From CAINVV01 sp036508555 (GTDB lineage: Bacteria; Bacteroidota; Bacteroidia; Bacteroidales; Prolixibacteraceae): a stretch of 64,000 nucleotides of DNA. The notes below the pieces were generated by a model, which was given only the letters and a program-made list of their open reading frames with translations, had not been told where the DNA came from and searched no databases. Position 1 is the first letter of the stretch. Every line of letters begins with the position of its first letter. The stretch spans positions 1 through 64,000 of the forward strand of contig DATCHD010000023.1 in NCBI GenBank assembly GCA_036508555.1, in the 5' to 3' direction. A program made the translations under genes and the position numbers. This document shows, one piece after another, positions 1 to 9,369 of this stretch.

Positions 1-1069
1 TAAGTAATGGTTAAAATATAATGTCGTATTTTATACCTATATTTTGTAAGACATCAAACAATCGTTCTTTGAGATTCTGAAAGCAGAGATATGCATCAAA
101 ACTCAGCCAATGATATTTGATTCTTCTCCACAATATTTCAATCAAATTCAATTCCGGGGAATAGGGCGGTAAAAAGAAAATATACACGTCTTGTTCTTCC
201 CATTCTGCAATTTTCGCTTTGAATTTATTTGATCTATGAATAGGTGAATTATCCAATATCACAACTGTCTTTTTAACTGTTTGTGCAACGAAATTATCCA
301 TGAAACAAATTAATTTGTCCGTATTGAATGTTGATTCAAGTACTTCAAAGAATAGTTTGCTTTTACGGTTCATTAAACCCACAACATTTAGAAATTTTCC
401 TTTGGCAACTGGTAGCAATATAGGATTCTCTTTGGTCTGCCAGGCATAAGGCACATTGGGTGTGAGTCCGAAATGACTTTCATCTCCAAAATAAAGATCA
501 ATGAATCCGCTATCTTCAAGCACCTTAAGACTTTCTATTTGTTGTTGTTTAAAGTCGAATGCATCCTGATTTCGCTTACTTTTTAAAGACAGTCGGGCTC
601 GTTTCCATCTATAGCCCAGTATCTTTTAAAAAATTCTGCAAGGTCTTTTTGCAGATTCTAATATTGTGTGTTATCTCTAAAAAAAGCAACACACTTTTTA
701 GATTTCTGCTGTTAAGCTCAAGCTGTTTAGCGATCTCTTCCTCCAACCCTTTAAGACGAGTTTTAACTCCCCTTCCAGGCAAGATGGGCAGTGAATCAAC
801 CCCGTTAATAGCCCAGCTATTGAACCAACGTTCGATCGTTCTACGGTCAACATCAAAAATGCTTGCCAGATCGATAATCGTTCGTCCTTGATGGGATAAA
901 AGCAGGCAATGACTGCGTTTTCTGATTAGATTATTAGCGTTTTTGCTGCTTAACTCTAATGCTTCAATTTCCTCTGTATTCAGTGTTACATATCTCATAA
1001 TGAGATAAATATACACATATTATAGCATATAAACAAATAAATACGACATTATTTTATTCTAATTACTTA
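1..1069 (-). mobile_element. IS630-like insertion sequence
   Basis: The element is bounded by imperfect inverted ends. The window begins with TAAGTAAT followed about 15 bases later by AATGTCGTA, and the mirror image (ACGACATT then ATTACTTA) lies at 1043-1069. Both ends carry TA, which fits the TA target preference known for IS630/Tc1-mariner elements. The transposase fills the inside. A SusD reading frame starts immediately outside the right end, so the element appears to have landed in that gene. Its left boundary coincides with the window edge, so the left flank cannot be checked. Confidence 0.8.
11..1016 (-). pseudogene. IS630 family transposase, split by a frameshift
   Basis: Two reading frames together form one IS630-type DDE transposase. 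The N-terminal part (1016-609, 135 residues) is a helix-turn-helix region with the typical LSHQGRTIIDLASIFDVDRR segment. The C-terminal part shows the catalytic triad contexts: DESHFG, ILDNSPIH and the Glu in PELNLIEILWRRIKY. The first frame stops after KDTGL. The second frame is open across that stop and reads YRWKRARLSLKSKRNQDAF in continuous homology, so one extra base in the CCC run at 615-617 explains the break. Some IS630 elements use programmed frameshifting, so residual activity is possible, but a +1 slip at a plain G run is not a recognised signal to my knowledge. I call it inactivated. Confidence 0.85.
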
Positions 1070-1572
1070 ATTACCATTATGGTGATACTTTATGGCTGAA
1101 TTGGAGCGTAGATCTCACCCCTGCTACCTGGCAGAGACCAAATTGGCCGTATTCAAGGAAGGTTGAAGGAACAAATCCGGATAATATTACACAGAGTGCT
1201 AATTTTGATGATTATATAGCTGTCAGACTGGCTGAAACATATCTGTTAAAAGCTGAAGCACAATTTAAACTAGGTAATTCGGCAGGTGCAGTTGCTACAA
1301 TCAACATTTTAAGAGCAAGATCAAATGCCACTCCTGTAACTGCTGCGAACATCAATATCGACTTTATTCTGGATGAACGATCTCGTGAACTTTTTCTTGA
1401 AGAACAAAGGAGATATACTTTGTTAAGGACAGGTAAATGGTTTAGCAGAACAAAAGCATTCAATCATTTTGGTGGAGAAAACATCACTCTAAGAGATACA
1501 CTATTCCCGATTCCTCAATCTGTTATTGATGCTAACTTAACAAAACCAATGCCTCAAAATCCAGGGTGGTAA
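1070..1572 (+). pseudogene. RagB/SusD family nutrient uptake lipoprotein, C-terminal fragment
   Basis: The frame is open from the right end of the IS630 element to TAA at 1570-1572. It reads the C-terminal third of a SusD-like protein: the RLAETYLLKAEAQF helix, then LDERSRELFLEEQRR, then a terminal FPIPQSVIDAN...NPGW tail. All three are standard SusD landmarks. SusD proteins are outer-membrane lipoproteins that pair with a SusC TonB receptor to import glycans. The N-terminal two thirds, including the signal peptide, would lie beyond the element and off the window. There is no start codon, so the fragment is presumably dead. A matching SusC is not in this window. Confidence 0.85.
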
Positions 1573-1596
1573 TTAGTTGGATTTAAACATTCTGCC

Positions 1597-1647
1597 TCAC
1601 CACCTGCTCCTGATTCAAGGGAGCAGGTGGGTGAAGGAAATTTTTTG
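1597..1647 (+). terminator. Rho-independent terminator after the SusD fragment
   Basis: A strong GC-rich hairpin lies 25 bases after the SusD stop codon. The arm CACCTGCTCC (1601-1610) pairs with GGAGCAGGTG (1620-1629), with flanking pairs extending the stem. The loop is about 9 bases, and six T follow at 1641-1646. Stem, spacing and T run are those of an intrinsic terminator, so the SusD gene was the last gene of its operon. Confidence 0.8.
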
Positions 1648-1665
1648 AAGACAAAAAATTAAAGA

Positions 1666-2210
1666 ATCCACCCTCTAAGAAGGTGGACTTAATAGAAGCC
1701 CCTATAAGGGGCCAAAGTCGAGCTGCTGTTGCTCTTCGAGGCGTTCTTGTTTTTCTTGATAGATTACGTATTTCTTGATTTTTTCTTCGTCAAGACCTAT
1801 CGTGTCAACACAATATCCTCTTGCCCAAAAATGATTGTCCCAATAGGGCTTCTTTTTCAACTGAGGATAACTTTTGAAGATTTTGATCGCGGTTTTCCCC
1901 TTCATAATTCCCATTAGTTGTGAAACCGATAATTTTAGGTGGAATACTTACTATCAGGTGAATATGGTCGATCTGAATATTCATTTCAACTAATTCGCAT
2001 GATTTCCATTCCAGCAACATTCGAATATCTTTGTTTAATAATTCTTTGACGAGGCCTTCTAAGATTCGAAATCTGTATTTTGGTGTCCATACAATATGAT
2101 AGGTGCACCGATAGATGACATGGCTTAATTTTTTATAATCGCTCATGTCACGAAATCAATATTTTTCAAGCATTGCCTATTACACATAACCACCACCAAA
2201 GGAGGTGGTT
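1666..2210 (-). mobile_element. IS200/IS605-like element with subterminal hairpins
   Basis: A Y1 transposase gene is framed by two small palindromes, as expected for IS200/IS605 elements, which recognise hairpins instead of inverted repeats. One hairpin is TCCACC (1667-1672) with GGTGGA (1682-1687). The other is AACCACC (2188-2194) with GGTGGTT (2204-2210). The element follows the SusD terminator directly. Exact ends cannot be fixed because this family makes no target duplication. Confidence 0.65.
1702..2146 (-). pseudogene. IS200/IS605 family TnpA transposase, frameshifted
   Basis: The protein starts MSDYKKLSHVIYRCTYHIVW and carries the HUH metal-binding motif in IDHIHLIVSIPPKI, the hallmark of Y1 single-strand transposases. 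After about 75 residues the frame becomes nonsense (GFTTNGNYEG). The expected continuation, LMGIMKGKTAIKIFKSYPQL through the Tyr-containing KKYVIYQEKQERLEEQQQL, runs in another frame from about 1914 down to 1702. A single extra A near 1935 accounts for the switch. The whole family-length protein of about 150 residues is present but cannot be made as one chain. Confidence 0.85.
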
Positions 2211-2253
2211 TTAAAGTTTATAATAAAATGTTTATTTTTTACTGAAAACATAA

Positions 2254-2373
2254 CTAAGTTTTTAAAAACATAGTCGATTCTACAGTTTTGGCCTTTCCAA
2301 CATCCGCGGAAGCAACTGTAATCACAATTATACTGAATAAATTAAAACCCACTTTCCTTTCTACCTGATACAT
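2254..2373 (-). CDS. Possible 39-residue small protein downstream of the TonB receptor
   Basis: An ATG-started frame of 39 codons begins 27 bases after the TonB receptor stop, on the same strand. It has a short hydrophobic run (NLFSIIVITVASA) after a charged start, so it could be a leader-like or membrane-associated remnant. No family is recognised. The flanking sequence is AT-rich and no terminator was seen. It may equally be a chance frame. Confidence 0.2.
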   Translation of the reverse strand: MYQVERKVGFNLFSIIVITVASADVGKAKTVESTMFLKT

Positions 2374-2400
2374 TTTTTGCCTGTGCACCTTGTTTCAATT

Positions 2401-4440
2401 TTATTCCTTCTTCTGTTCCTTCAGAAGCTTAATCTGTACTCCGGCAAAGATCATCCTGCCGAAATCGGGATATCCGATTACTGTAGAATATTTATTATCG
2501 GTTAAGTTCCGCATTTTGAAATATATTCTGACAGGTACCTTGCCTTTGGTTGTATACCCCCCTGAAAGGTCAACGGTCAGGAAATCTCCCAGCGGTTGCG
2601 GGCCGTCAGATATAGCAGCAAACCGGTCATTTTCGAAAGGTGACACATATTTGCACAACAGATTAAGATCGAAGGACTTTTTATCCAAATAAACACCTCC
2701 GCTTGCTATGCAAACAGGATTCTCCTTGTTCGTCACCATGCTTCCGGCTTCTTTCACCGATGATTTCATTACCATGGAATTAAGAAATGGCGACAATAAA
2801 TTAAACACTTTTGGAGCAATTAGTTCGAACTCCACTCCGGCTTGATTCTGATCGCGGTTAAGATAGAGTTCTCTCCTTATATTTGTCTGAGTATCAAGAT
2901 AAGTATCTCCACTCAATGCGATAGCATTTTTCTGGATGACACCAAAAGCAGTCAGGGATATTTTACCTGAACTTCCTATCTTTCTTACAGCACCCACATC
3001 GATTTTAGATCGGGTTTCGTTCAATGGCTCTGAAAGTTCAGTAGTAAGAGAACCCTGACGCGGTTTAATCTGTCCGGTTGCAGAATTCAGATAGAGCGAG
3101 AGCGAATTGTTAATGCGGTAAGAGGCACCAAGACTGCCCTGTAAAATTGCAGGTTCCCATTGATCCTGAATGGGTGTTACATTTTTGAACTGCGCTCCAT
3201 CACCTTCAATATTAAATGCACCATAGTCATTCAGATAGGTTTTGGTCCAGCGGATTCCGGCATCAAGCGTGACCGGTCCGATTCGTTGCTCATCCACCAA
3301 AACCCCTGAAAAAGTCTCTGTATCGCAGCGTTTACCAGTATAGAAACGCTTTCCGTTTGGTGCCACCCAGCGGTTATACAAACCGCCAAAACGTAAAATA
3401 TTCAGCCTGGTAATTGAAACTGACTGTATGAAATTTAATCCCAACTCGGAGTCTTTTTCGCTTGAAGAGATTACTTTGACCTCATCGTTAAAAGTGGGAT
3501 TTCGGGAAGAATAAAATAACTGTAATTCGGATGAGAACTTTTCCCCAGGCCGGTAAACAATTTTCAGGTTTGAAAGAAGGGATTTATAGGGATCAAAATT
3601 CTGGATCATATCACGGTATTTCTTGTCGGCCGGTAATTCAGCAATCCTCAGTTCCCTTTTACCATCGAGATAGAATAATCCGGCTTTAATGCTCAGCTTT
3701 TCTGATGGTTGCCAGTTAAGTTGAGAATAGAAATCAGCCATCCCCTCTTTGGTGTGCTTTCCGGATGGCCCGTCACTTTTATCATAGCCTATGCCGGTTG
3801 CATAAGAAAAACGACCCAATTTGTTACCGTTGGAAAGATGAGTGTGGAGGTTGTTAAATGAGCCGTATTCCAATTCAATATTTGTTTCAGGGCTTGAATA
3901 TTCACGTGTCTTAATATTGATCAGTCCGGCCAATCCCGAAAGTCCGGTAAGCAGTGCTGCGCTTGATCTTACGATCTCGATCTCTTCAATATCTGAGGTC
4001 GAAAAGAAATAGGGCAACTCTTCAAATTCCTTTTGCCAGACTCCATTTATAGCATAATCAGGGTAAGGATATTTTTGTCCCCTAACCGAAAAGAATTGTT
4101 TCACCTGCCGTCCTCTTGTCTCAATCAGGCCTCCCGGAACATAATTCATTGCCTCGACAACATTCGTTGCACCTTGTTTTAGGATATCGTCATGACTAAT
4201 TTTACTGATTGACGGCAAGAGAGAATTAGGCTCTGTGTAGGGTTTCGCCATAAGATCACGCGATGCTTTTCTGGCTGTAACAAGCACGGTATCAATTTCG
4301 TATGTTTTTGAAAGCATATCTTGATTCTTGGTATTTTGAGCTTTTATACTGCTGAACCCGGTAAGTAACCAAAGGAATAGACCCACCTGAAAAACAGCAG
4401 GAGAGAGTCTTAGGGCATTTTTCTGATAAATAGTTTTCAT
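2401..4440 (-). CDS. TonB-dependent outer-membrane receptor
   Basis: This predicted outer-membrane channel imports a ligand using energy from TonB. After a signal peptide ending about SSIKAQ comes a TonB-box-like stretch (DTVLVTARK) and a plug domain with VVEAMNYVPGGLIETRGR and IEIVRSSAALLTGLSGLAGLINIKT. About 480 residues of beta-barrel strands follow, ending near FAGVQIKLLKEQKKE. There is no N-terminal carboxypeptidase-like domain and no SusD partner, and the size of about 680 residues resembles siderophore or metal receptors more than glycan SusC proteins. I chose the ATG at 4440; an in-frame ATG at 4452 adds MTYL. It is divergent from the propeller/ABC operon, with 178 bases between starts. 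The ligand is unknown. Confidence 0.85.
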   Translation of the reverse strand: MKTIYQKNALRLSPAVFQVGLFLWLLTGFSSIKAQNTKNQDMLSKTYEIDTVLVTARKASRDLMAKPYTEPNSLLPSISKISHDDILKQGATNVVEAMNYVPGGLIETRGRQVKQFFSVRGQKYPYPDYAINGVWQKEFEELPYFFSTSDIEEIEIVRSSAALLTGLSGLAGLINIKTREYSSPETNIELEYGSFNNLHTHLSNGNKLGRFSYATGIGYDKSDGPSGKHTKEGMADFYSQLNWQPSEKLSIKAGLFYLDGKRELRIAELPADKKYRDMIQNFDPYKSLLSNLKIVYRPGEKFSSELQLFYSSRNPTFNDEVKVISSSEKDSELGLNFIQSVSITRLNILRFGGLYNRWVAPNGKRFYTGKRCDTETFSGVLVDEQRIGPVTLDAGIRWTKTYLNDYGAFNIEGDGAQFKNVTPIQDQWEPAILQGSLGASYRINNSLSLYLNSATGQIKPRQGSLTTELSEPLNETRSKIDVGAVRKIGSSGKISLTAFGVIQKNAIALSGDTYLDTQTNIRRELYLNRDQNQAGVEFELIAPKVFNLLSPFLNSMVMKSSVKEAGSMVTNKENPVCIASGGVYLDKKSFDLNLLCKYVSPFENDRFAAISDGPQPLGDFLTVDLSGGYTTKGKVPVRIYFKMRNLTDNKYSTVIGYPDFGRMIFAGVQIKLLKEQKKE

Positions 4441-4480
4441 CAAATAAGTCATTTTAAATCTGTTTTTGGATTTGAAGTCT

Positions 4481-4509
4481 CAAAAATAGTTTTCTTTTCA
4501 GCATCTCAA
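4481..4509 (-). promoter_or_regulatory. Bacteroidota-type promoter for the TonB receptor
   Basis: On the minus strand TTG (4509-4507) is followed after 18 bases by TATTTTTG (4488-4481). This matches the Bacteroidota -33 TTTG and -7 TAnnTTTG pattern. The start of transcription would fall near 4475, leaving a leader of 20-35 bases before the candidate start codons. Confidence 0.5.
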
Positions 4510-4618
4510 GTAAATAAATATTACATTGTACAACACTTTTCAACTATCATTCATTTTATTTAGTATTTTAGAGGTTGTAGCCCAATAGCCTTATTTGTTA
4601 CTTCAAATGAACAATATT

Positions 4619-7600
4619 ATGAGACAATTTGTAACGTTTCTTCTGTTCTTTCTTTCAATAGTATCACAGGCACAATACCACAATTGGCCAATGTGGCGTT
4701 TCGATCCTAACCGATCCGCTTCAACTCCCGAACAGCTAGCTGACAAATTGTATTTGCAATGGCAGGTAAAATATTCTGCACGAACACCCGTCTGGGATGA
4801 CCCTCTGAACCAGAATTTGATGCAGTTTGACAGGATTTTTGAACCAATTGTTGTTGACGATAAAATATTTTTGGGTTTCAATGATCAGGACAAGGTGATT
4901 GCTTTGGACATTAACACAGGTAAAGAGCTTTGGCATTATTATGTTGATGGGCCTGTCAGGTTACCGTTAGCAGCGAACAAAGGTAAAATATATTTTACCG
5001 GCGATGACGGAAATTGTTATTGCCTCAATGCCAATAACGGATCGCTTGTCTGGAAATTAGCACTTGCGCCTGCCTCAAATAAACTTCTTGGCAATAAACG
5101 GCTTATATCCATGTGGCCGGCTAGAGGCGGTATTGTGATAAAAGACAACATCATTTATACTGCCACAAGTATATTCCCCATGATGGGAACTTTTATTTAT
5201 GCCATTAACGCAGAAACAGGTGAAATAATTTGGAAGAACGAAGGAACCGGAAGTAATTATATCCTCCAGCCACACAGATCTCCGGCATTCGCAGATGTAG
5301 CCCCCCAGGGAAGTTTCACGATCAGTGGAGACAAACTATTGGTTGCTGGAGGACGAACGGTTCCTGCTGCTTTCGATCTTAAAACAGGCAATGAACTTTA
5401 TTATAAGCTTGCTGAAAACCAAAAGACAGGTGGTTCATTCACCTGCAGTAACGACAAGGTTTTTTTCAATCATTACAGAGAGCGAATGACAAATATGTAT
5501 GATTCGAGAACAGGAGATAAACTCAAATCGGGCCTGGGCGAATATCCTGTTGTTGATGGTAATACAATCTATTTTTCAGGAAAAGGGATAAGCGCCTCAA
5601 CCCTCAACAGTAATAATATACTTGAAAACCTGTGGAAAACTAGCTTTTCAGCAACCAACGATCTTATCAAAGCCGGAGATTGCTTGTACGCAGCTGACAG
5701 CGCCGGCATTTCTGCAATAAAAATTTTGAATGGCAAACCACAAAAGCTCTGGACTCATGCTACAAAAAAAAGAATTGAAAGGTTAGTGGCTTCAAATGGC
5801 AAACTAATTGCAGTTTCGGGTGATGGAGATATTCTTGTGTTCGGTGATAAACCGGTTGCCAATATTTCTTTTGTTAAACAGCCTGAATCTGGCTTCAAAA
5901 GTGAATCTGCAACTGCAAATGAGATCATTAAAAGCACAAGGATCACAAGTGGATATGGAGTTATTTTTGGAACGAAAGATACGGAGCTTTTGAAAAGTCT
6001 CGTTTCAAACACTTCCCTTACATTCATTGCATATGATAATGATCCTTCAAAAATTTCATATCTCAGGGAATATTTTGATAAATTAGGTGTAAAAGCTGAC
6101 CGTTTGAGTTTTCAGCTTTTCGGTCAAAACCTTCCGTTGCTGCCGAAATATTTTTCAACATTGACCATCCTCACTGACCTTTCTTACCTCAACGGTATTA
6201 ACAAAGACATTTTGAATTCCATTTTTGAATCTACCAGACCTTATGATGGGAAGATATGGTTAAAAACAACTGGTCAGGAACAAAAAGTGTTGATGACCAC
6301 CTTGGCAGAGCTCAAACTATATGGTGCTGAAATGAGCTATGGCAAAGGATTTTCCATGATTTCCAGAACAGGTTCTCTGGAAGGATCAGCCGACTGGACC
6401 CATAATTATGGAAACATAGCCAATACAGTCAAGTCTGATGATGATATTGTTAAAGCCCCTCTGGGTATTTTGTGGTTTGGCGGCAATTCGAATCTTGATG
6501 TTCTGCCACGACACGGTCATGGTCCATCTGAACAGGTAATAGATGGCAGACTAATCATACAGGGAATCAACAGCATCAGTGCACGGGATGTATACACAGG
6601 CAGATTGATATGGAAAAAGGTATTTGAAAATCTGAAGAAAGATACCTGGATGGTTTACTATGATGAGACCTATGATGAAGAGAATCCGTTAGACACCAAA
6701 TACAATCAGGTACATATTCCGGGAGCTAATGCCAGAGGGACTAATTTTATTGCCACCAAAGAATACGTCTATGCAATCGAAGGTGCCAATTGTCATCTGA
6801 TTGATATAAAGACCGGTAAACTTGTTAAAACAATTTCAACCGGGGATAAGAATACCCAAAAACTCGGATATATCGGCGTCTATGACAACTTCTTGATTTT
6901 AGGCAATAATTTTTCTAAATATCCCGAAATAACCATTGAGGAAGATAATAAAGAAGTCAAAAAAGAAGATAACAAAGAAGACAAAAAGGACAATAAGAAA
7001 TTTGAGGATTTTGATCTTACAGCCAGCAAAGAACTCCTAATTATGGACAGATTCAGTGGCAAGAAATTATGGAGTATTACTGCCAATCACGGCTTTATTC
7101 ATAACTCAGTAATTGCAGGGGATGGCTTGCTTTTCTGCCTCGATAAGTTACCGCAGAATCTGGAAACAAAACTGAAAAGAAGAGGTGAAAATCAGCCTTC
7201 CGGGTCAAGATTACTCTATCTGGATATAAAAACAGGCAAAAAGCTATGGGAGGAGACAAACAATGTTTTCGGAACCTGGCTTGGTTACTCTTCTAAACAC
7301 AAGTTGCTTTTACAGGCGACCAGGCCATCAAGAGACATGCTGACAGGTGAAGATGGTAAAAGGATGATTGTTTATAAGACCCAGACCAAAGAAATACTTT
7401 GGGATAAAGCAGTTTCTTATGCGAATCCTCCAATCATTTCGAACGACAAAATTTATACCAATGGGGAGGGCTTTTCCCTGCTTACCGGAGACGCTCTTTA
7501 CGAAAAAGATCTGTTAACCGGAGAAGAGGTAAAATGGAATTACAAACGCGAATATGGTTGCGGCTACGTGGTTGCAAGTGAACACCTGCTCACTTTCAGG

Positions 7601-8365
7601 TCTGCTTCTGCCGGATTTATTAACCTCGATGTGCTGGAGGGCACCGCTAGTCTTGGGGGATTTAAAGCGGGATGTTCTGCAAATCTTATTGTAGCAAACG
7701 GCGTTCTTAACTCTCCGGATTATACACGTACATGCCAATGTGCCTACCAGAATCAAACCTCCCTGGCTTTTATAAATATGCCCTGGATGAACTATTGGGC
7801 AAACACTAACTATAAATGGAGCGGAAAACAAATCAGGCAGTTAGGCCTTAATTTTAACGCTCCCGGTGACAGGACTTCTGCAGATAACATTTTATGGCTT
7901 GAATACCCTAATGTGGGAGGAGCATCTTCGGAAATTCCTGTTAAGATTGATACAGTTAATTATTTTACGATCAGGAAAGATCCTATCTCTGTTCATTCCG
8001 AAAATACTTCATGGATAAGTGCAAGCGCCATTGGAGGGATAAGGTCACTTGAAATTACTTTATCGAAGGAGAAGCTTGTTCCGGATGCACCTTACAAGAT
8101 CAAACTGTATTTTTCTGAACTGGAAAATAAAAAAAGCGGCGAGCGTGTTTTTGATGTAAGTATCCAGGACAAGCCAGTACTTCAAAATTTTGATATTTTC
8201 ACCGAAGCCGGAGGGAAGGACAGAGAGATTGTAAAAACATTTACGGGCATTACAGCCGGTAAGACTATGGTTATAAAGATGAATCCCCAAAAAGGAAATA
8301 CGATCTTATCCGGTATTGAATTGATTCAGGAGGGTACTCCTATTAAGTTGATCAGTGAAAGATGA
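4619..8365 (+). CDS. Giant periplasmic PQQ-type beta-propeller protein with Rossmann-like insert and malectin-like end
   Basis: The protein has about 1248 residues. A signal peptide (MRQFVTFLLFFLSIVSQAQ) supports the ATG at 4619 over 4595. Residues about 25-415 are PQQ-type repeats with the recurring ALDINTGKELWHY and CLNANNGSLVWKL pattern. Residues about 420-585 lack repeats and resemble a class I methyltransferase fold, without a clear cofactor motif. A second propeller follows, interrupted by a Lys/Glu-rich linker around 774-799. It ends in a Cys-rich block containing TRTCQCAYQNQTSLA (C1039, C1041). The last 150 residues resemble a malectin-type carbohydrate-binding domain. It is the first gene of an operon with a lipoprotein and a LolCD-like ABC transporter, and its stop overlaps the next start (ATGA). 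The function is unknown; no enzymatic role is evident. Confidence 0.8.
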   Translation: MRQFVTFLLFFLSIVSQAQYHNWPMWRFDPNRSASTPEQLADKLYLQWQVKYSARTPVWDDPLNQNLMQFDRIFEPIVVDDKIFLGFNDQDKVIALDINTGKELWHYYVDGPVRLPLAANKGKIYFTGDDGNCYCLNANNGSLVWKLALAPASNKLLGNKRLISMWPARGGIVIKDNIIYTATSIFPMMGTFIYAINAETGEIIWKNEGTGSNYILQPHRSPAFADVAPQGSFTISGDKLLVAGGRTVPAAFDLKTGNELYYKLAENQKTGGSFTCSNDKVFFNHYRERMTNMYDSRTGDKLKSGLGEYPVVDGNTIYFSGKGISASTLNSNNILENLWKTSFSATNDLIKAGDCLYAADSAGISAIKILNGKPQKLWTHATKKRIERLVASNGKLIAVSGDGDILVFGDKPVANISFVKQPESGFKSESATANEIIKSTRITSGYGVIFGTKDTELLKSLVSNTSLTFIAYDNDPSKISYLREYFDKLGVKADRLSFQLFGQNLPLLPKYFSTLTILTDLSYLNGINKDILNSIFESTRPYDGKIWLKTTGQEQKVLMTTLAELKLYGAEMSYGKGFSMISRTGSLEGSADWTHNYGNIANTVKSDDDIVKAPLGILWFGGNSNLDVLPRHGHGPSEQVIDGRLIIQGINSISARDVYTGRLIWKKVFENLKKDTWMVYYDETYDEENPLDTKYNQVHIPGANARGTNFIATKEYVYAIEGANCHLIDIKTGKLVKTISTGDKNTQKLGYIGVYDNFLILGNNFSKYPEITIEEDNKEVKKEDNKEDKKDNKKFEDFDLTASKELLIMDRFSGKKLWSITANHGFIHNSVIAGDGLLFCLDKLPQNLETKLKRRGENQPSGSRLLYLDIKTGKKLWEETNNVFGTWLGYSSKHKLLLQATRPSRDMLTGEDGKRMIVYKTQTKEILWDKAVSYANPPIISNDKIYTNGEGFSLLTGDALYEKDLLTGEEVKWNYKREYGCGYVVASEHLLTFRSASAGFINLDVLEGTASLGGFKAGCSANLIVANGVLNSPDYTRTCQCAYQNQTSLAFINMPWMNYWANTNYKWSGKQIRQLGLNFNAPGDRTSADNILWLEYPNVGGASSEIPVKIDTVNYFTIRKDPISVHSENTSWISASAIGGIRSLEITLSKEKLVPDAPYKIKLYFSELENKKSGERVFDVSIQDKPVLQNFDIFTEAGGKDREIVKTFTGITAGKTMVIKMNPQKGNTILSGIELIQEGTPIKLISER

Positions 8366-9147
8366 AAACGGTAAACCTTAAAATGATCCTGCTGGCAGGT
8401 ATTATAAGTCTTGCCTGCACGACAAGAGTCTCGGAATGGGTATTACTCAATTCATTGCCCAACCAATATTCATTGATCTGTTTTTACAATGGTTCCCTTA
8501 CCGAATCATTGAAAAAGCAAAATCTGGCCATTGCTGAAAGAATAAAATCCGCTAATATCCAGTTTAAAACTATCAACAGAAAGGATATTAAGGAACCTTA
8601 TTGGGGATTATATTATGAGGACCGGCTTATATCAAGGGCCAACAATCCCGATGAATTCAGGAATTTAAGCACCTCCCCGTTACGTGAGAAAATTGCAGCA
8701 GAGTTGATGTCAGGTAAACTTTGCGTGATGGTTTATCTTAGGAGTGATAACAAAGAAAAGGATGAGAAAGGGTTGCTGTCTTTGCAAAAAGCACTGGAGA
8801 CTTCTCCGTTTGGAAAGATCATAACTGTGTTTGAGTTAAGCAGGAACAACAAAGAGGAGGCTCATTTCGCCTCTTTATTGCTTCATGTTGAAGATGACCT
8901 CAAAGAAATTCAGGAGCCGATGCTATTTGGAATTTTCGGCAGATTTAAAGCTCTTGAACCGCTTCTGGGAAGAGGTATTTCAGAAGGTAATATCAACCTG
9001 ATGATCGATTATCTTACTGCGGAGTGCAGCTGTCTTATCAAAGACGACCTTCCCGGAACAGATATTCTTTTTACCAATAGATGGGAAAATCCTCAGCCAG
9101 CTCTTCTCAATAAAATAATAGATGCTAATCTTTCTCTGGCCAGATAA
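8362..9147 (+). CDS. Hypothetical lipoprotein with C-terminal CxC motif
   Basis: The protein has 261 residues and overlaps the stop of the propeller gene by four bases. The N-terminus is basic, then hydrophobic (MILLAGIISLAC), with a cysteine at position 19 placed as in a lipobox, so it is probably membrane-anchored by lipid. The body begins like a thioredoxin-type strand-helix unit (YSLICFYNGSLTESLKKQN) but shows no CxxC active site. Near the end is AECSCLI, with C222 and C224. A family name is not recognised. The CxC motif is echoed in the propeller protein upstream and the permease downstream, suggesting that the products act together outside the cytoplasm. Confidence 0.7.
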   Translation: MKTVNLKMILLAGIISLACTTRVSEWVLLNSLPNQYSLICFYNGSLTESLKKQNLAIAERIKSANIQFKTINRKDIKEPYWGLYYEDRLISRANNPDEFRNLSTSPLREKIAAELMSGKLCVMVYLRSDNKEKDEKGLLSLQKALETSPFGKIITVFELSRNNKEEAHFASLLLHVEDDLKEIQEPMLFGIFGRFKALEPLLGRGISEGNINLMIDYLTAECSCLIKDDLPGTDILFTNRWENPQPALLNKIIDANLSLAR

Positions 9148-9369
9148 ATGCAGAATGACACGCTATCACACGACACGCTGAATAACAGGCCTTTGCCGAA
9201 ATGGCTGATGGATCAGAAGTCAGGACTTACGACCATTCAGCCGCAAAAAATTGTGATGAAGGAGGATCACTCTTTGAAAATTTCTTTTATTGCAACAACC
9301 ATTTTCATCTTATTGGCAGTCGCCATTATGACTGTTTATTTTCTTAAAAAACACAAGAACCAAGTATAA
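9148..9369 (+). CDS. Small single-pass membrane protein
   Basis: The protein has 73 residues and starts on the base after the lipoprotein stop codon. The first 45 residues are polar. One strong transmembrane helix follows (ISFIATTIFILLAVAIMTVYF), ending in a basic KKHKNQV tail. This arrangement predicts either a tail-anchored protein or an N-out single pass. Its stop overlaps the ATG of the permease gene (TAATG), so translation is probably coupled. No family is recognised. It may be an accessory subunit of the adjacent ABC transporter. Confidence 0.65.
   Translation: MQNDTLSHDTLNNRPLPKWLMDQKSGLTTIQPQKIVMKEDHSLKISFIATTIFILLAVAIMTVYFLKKHKNQV

Noticed and set aside
6880..7086. Serine/leucine-rich minus-strand frame
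   Set aside because: It is the complement of the Lys/Glu-rich linker in the propeller protein.
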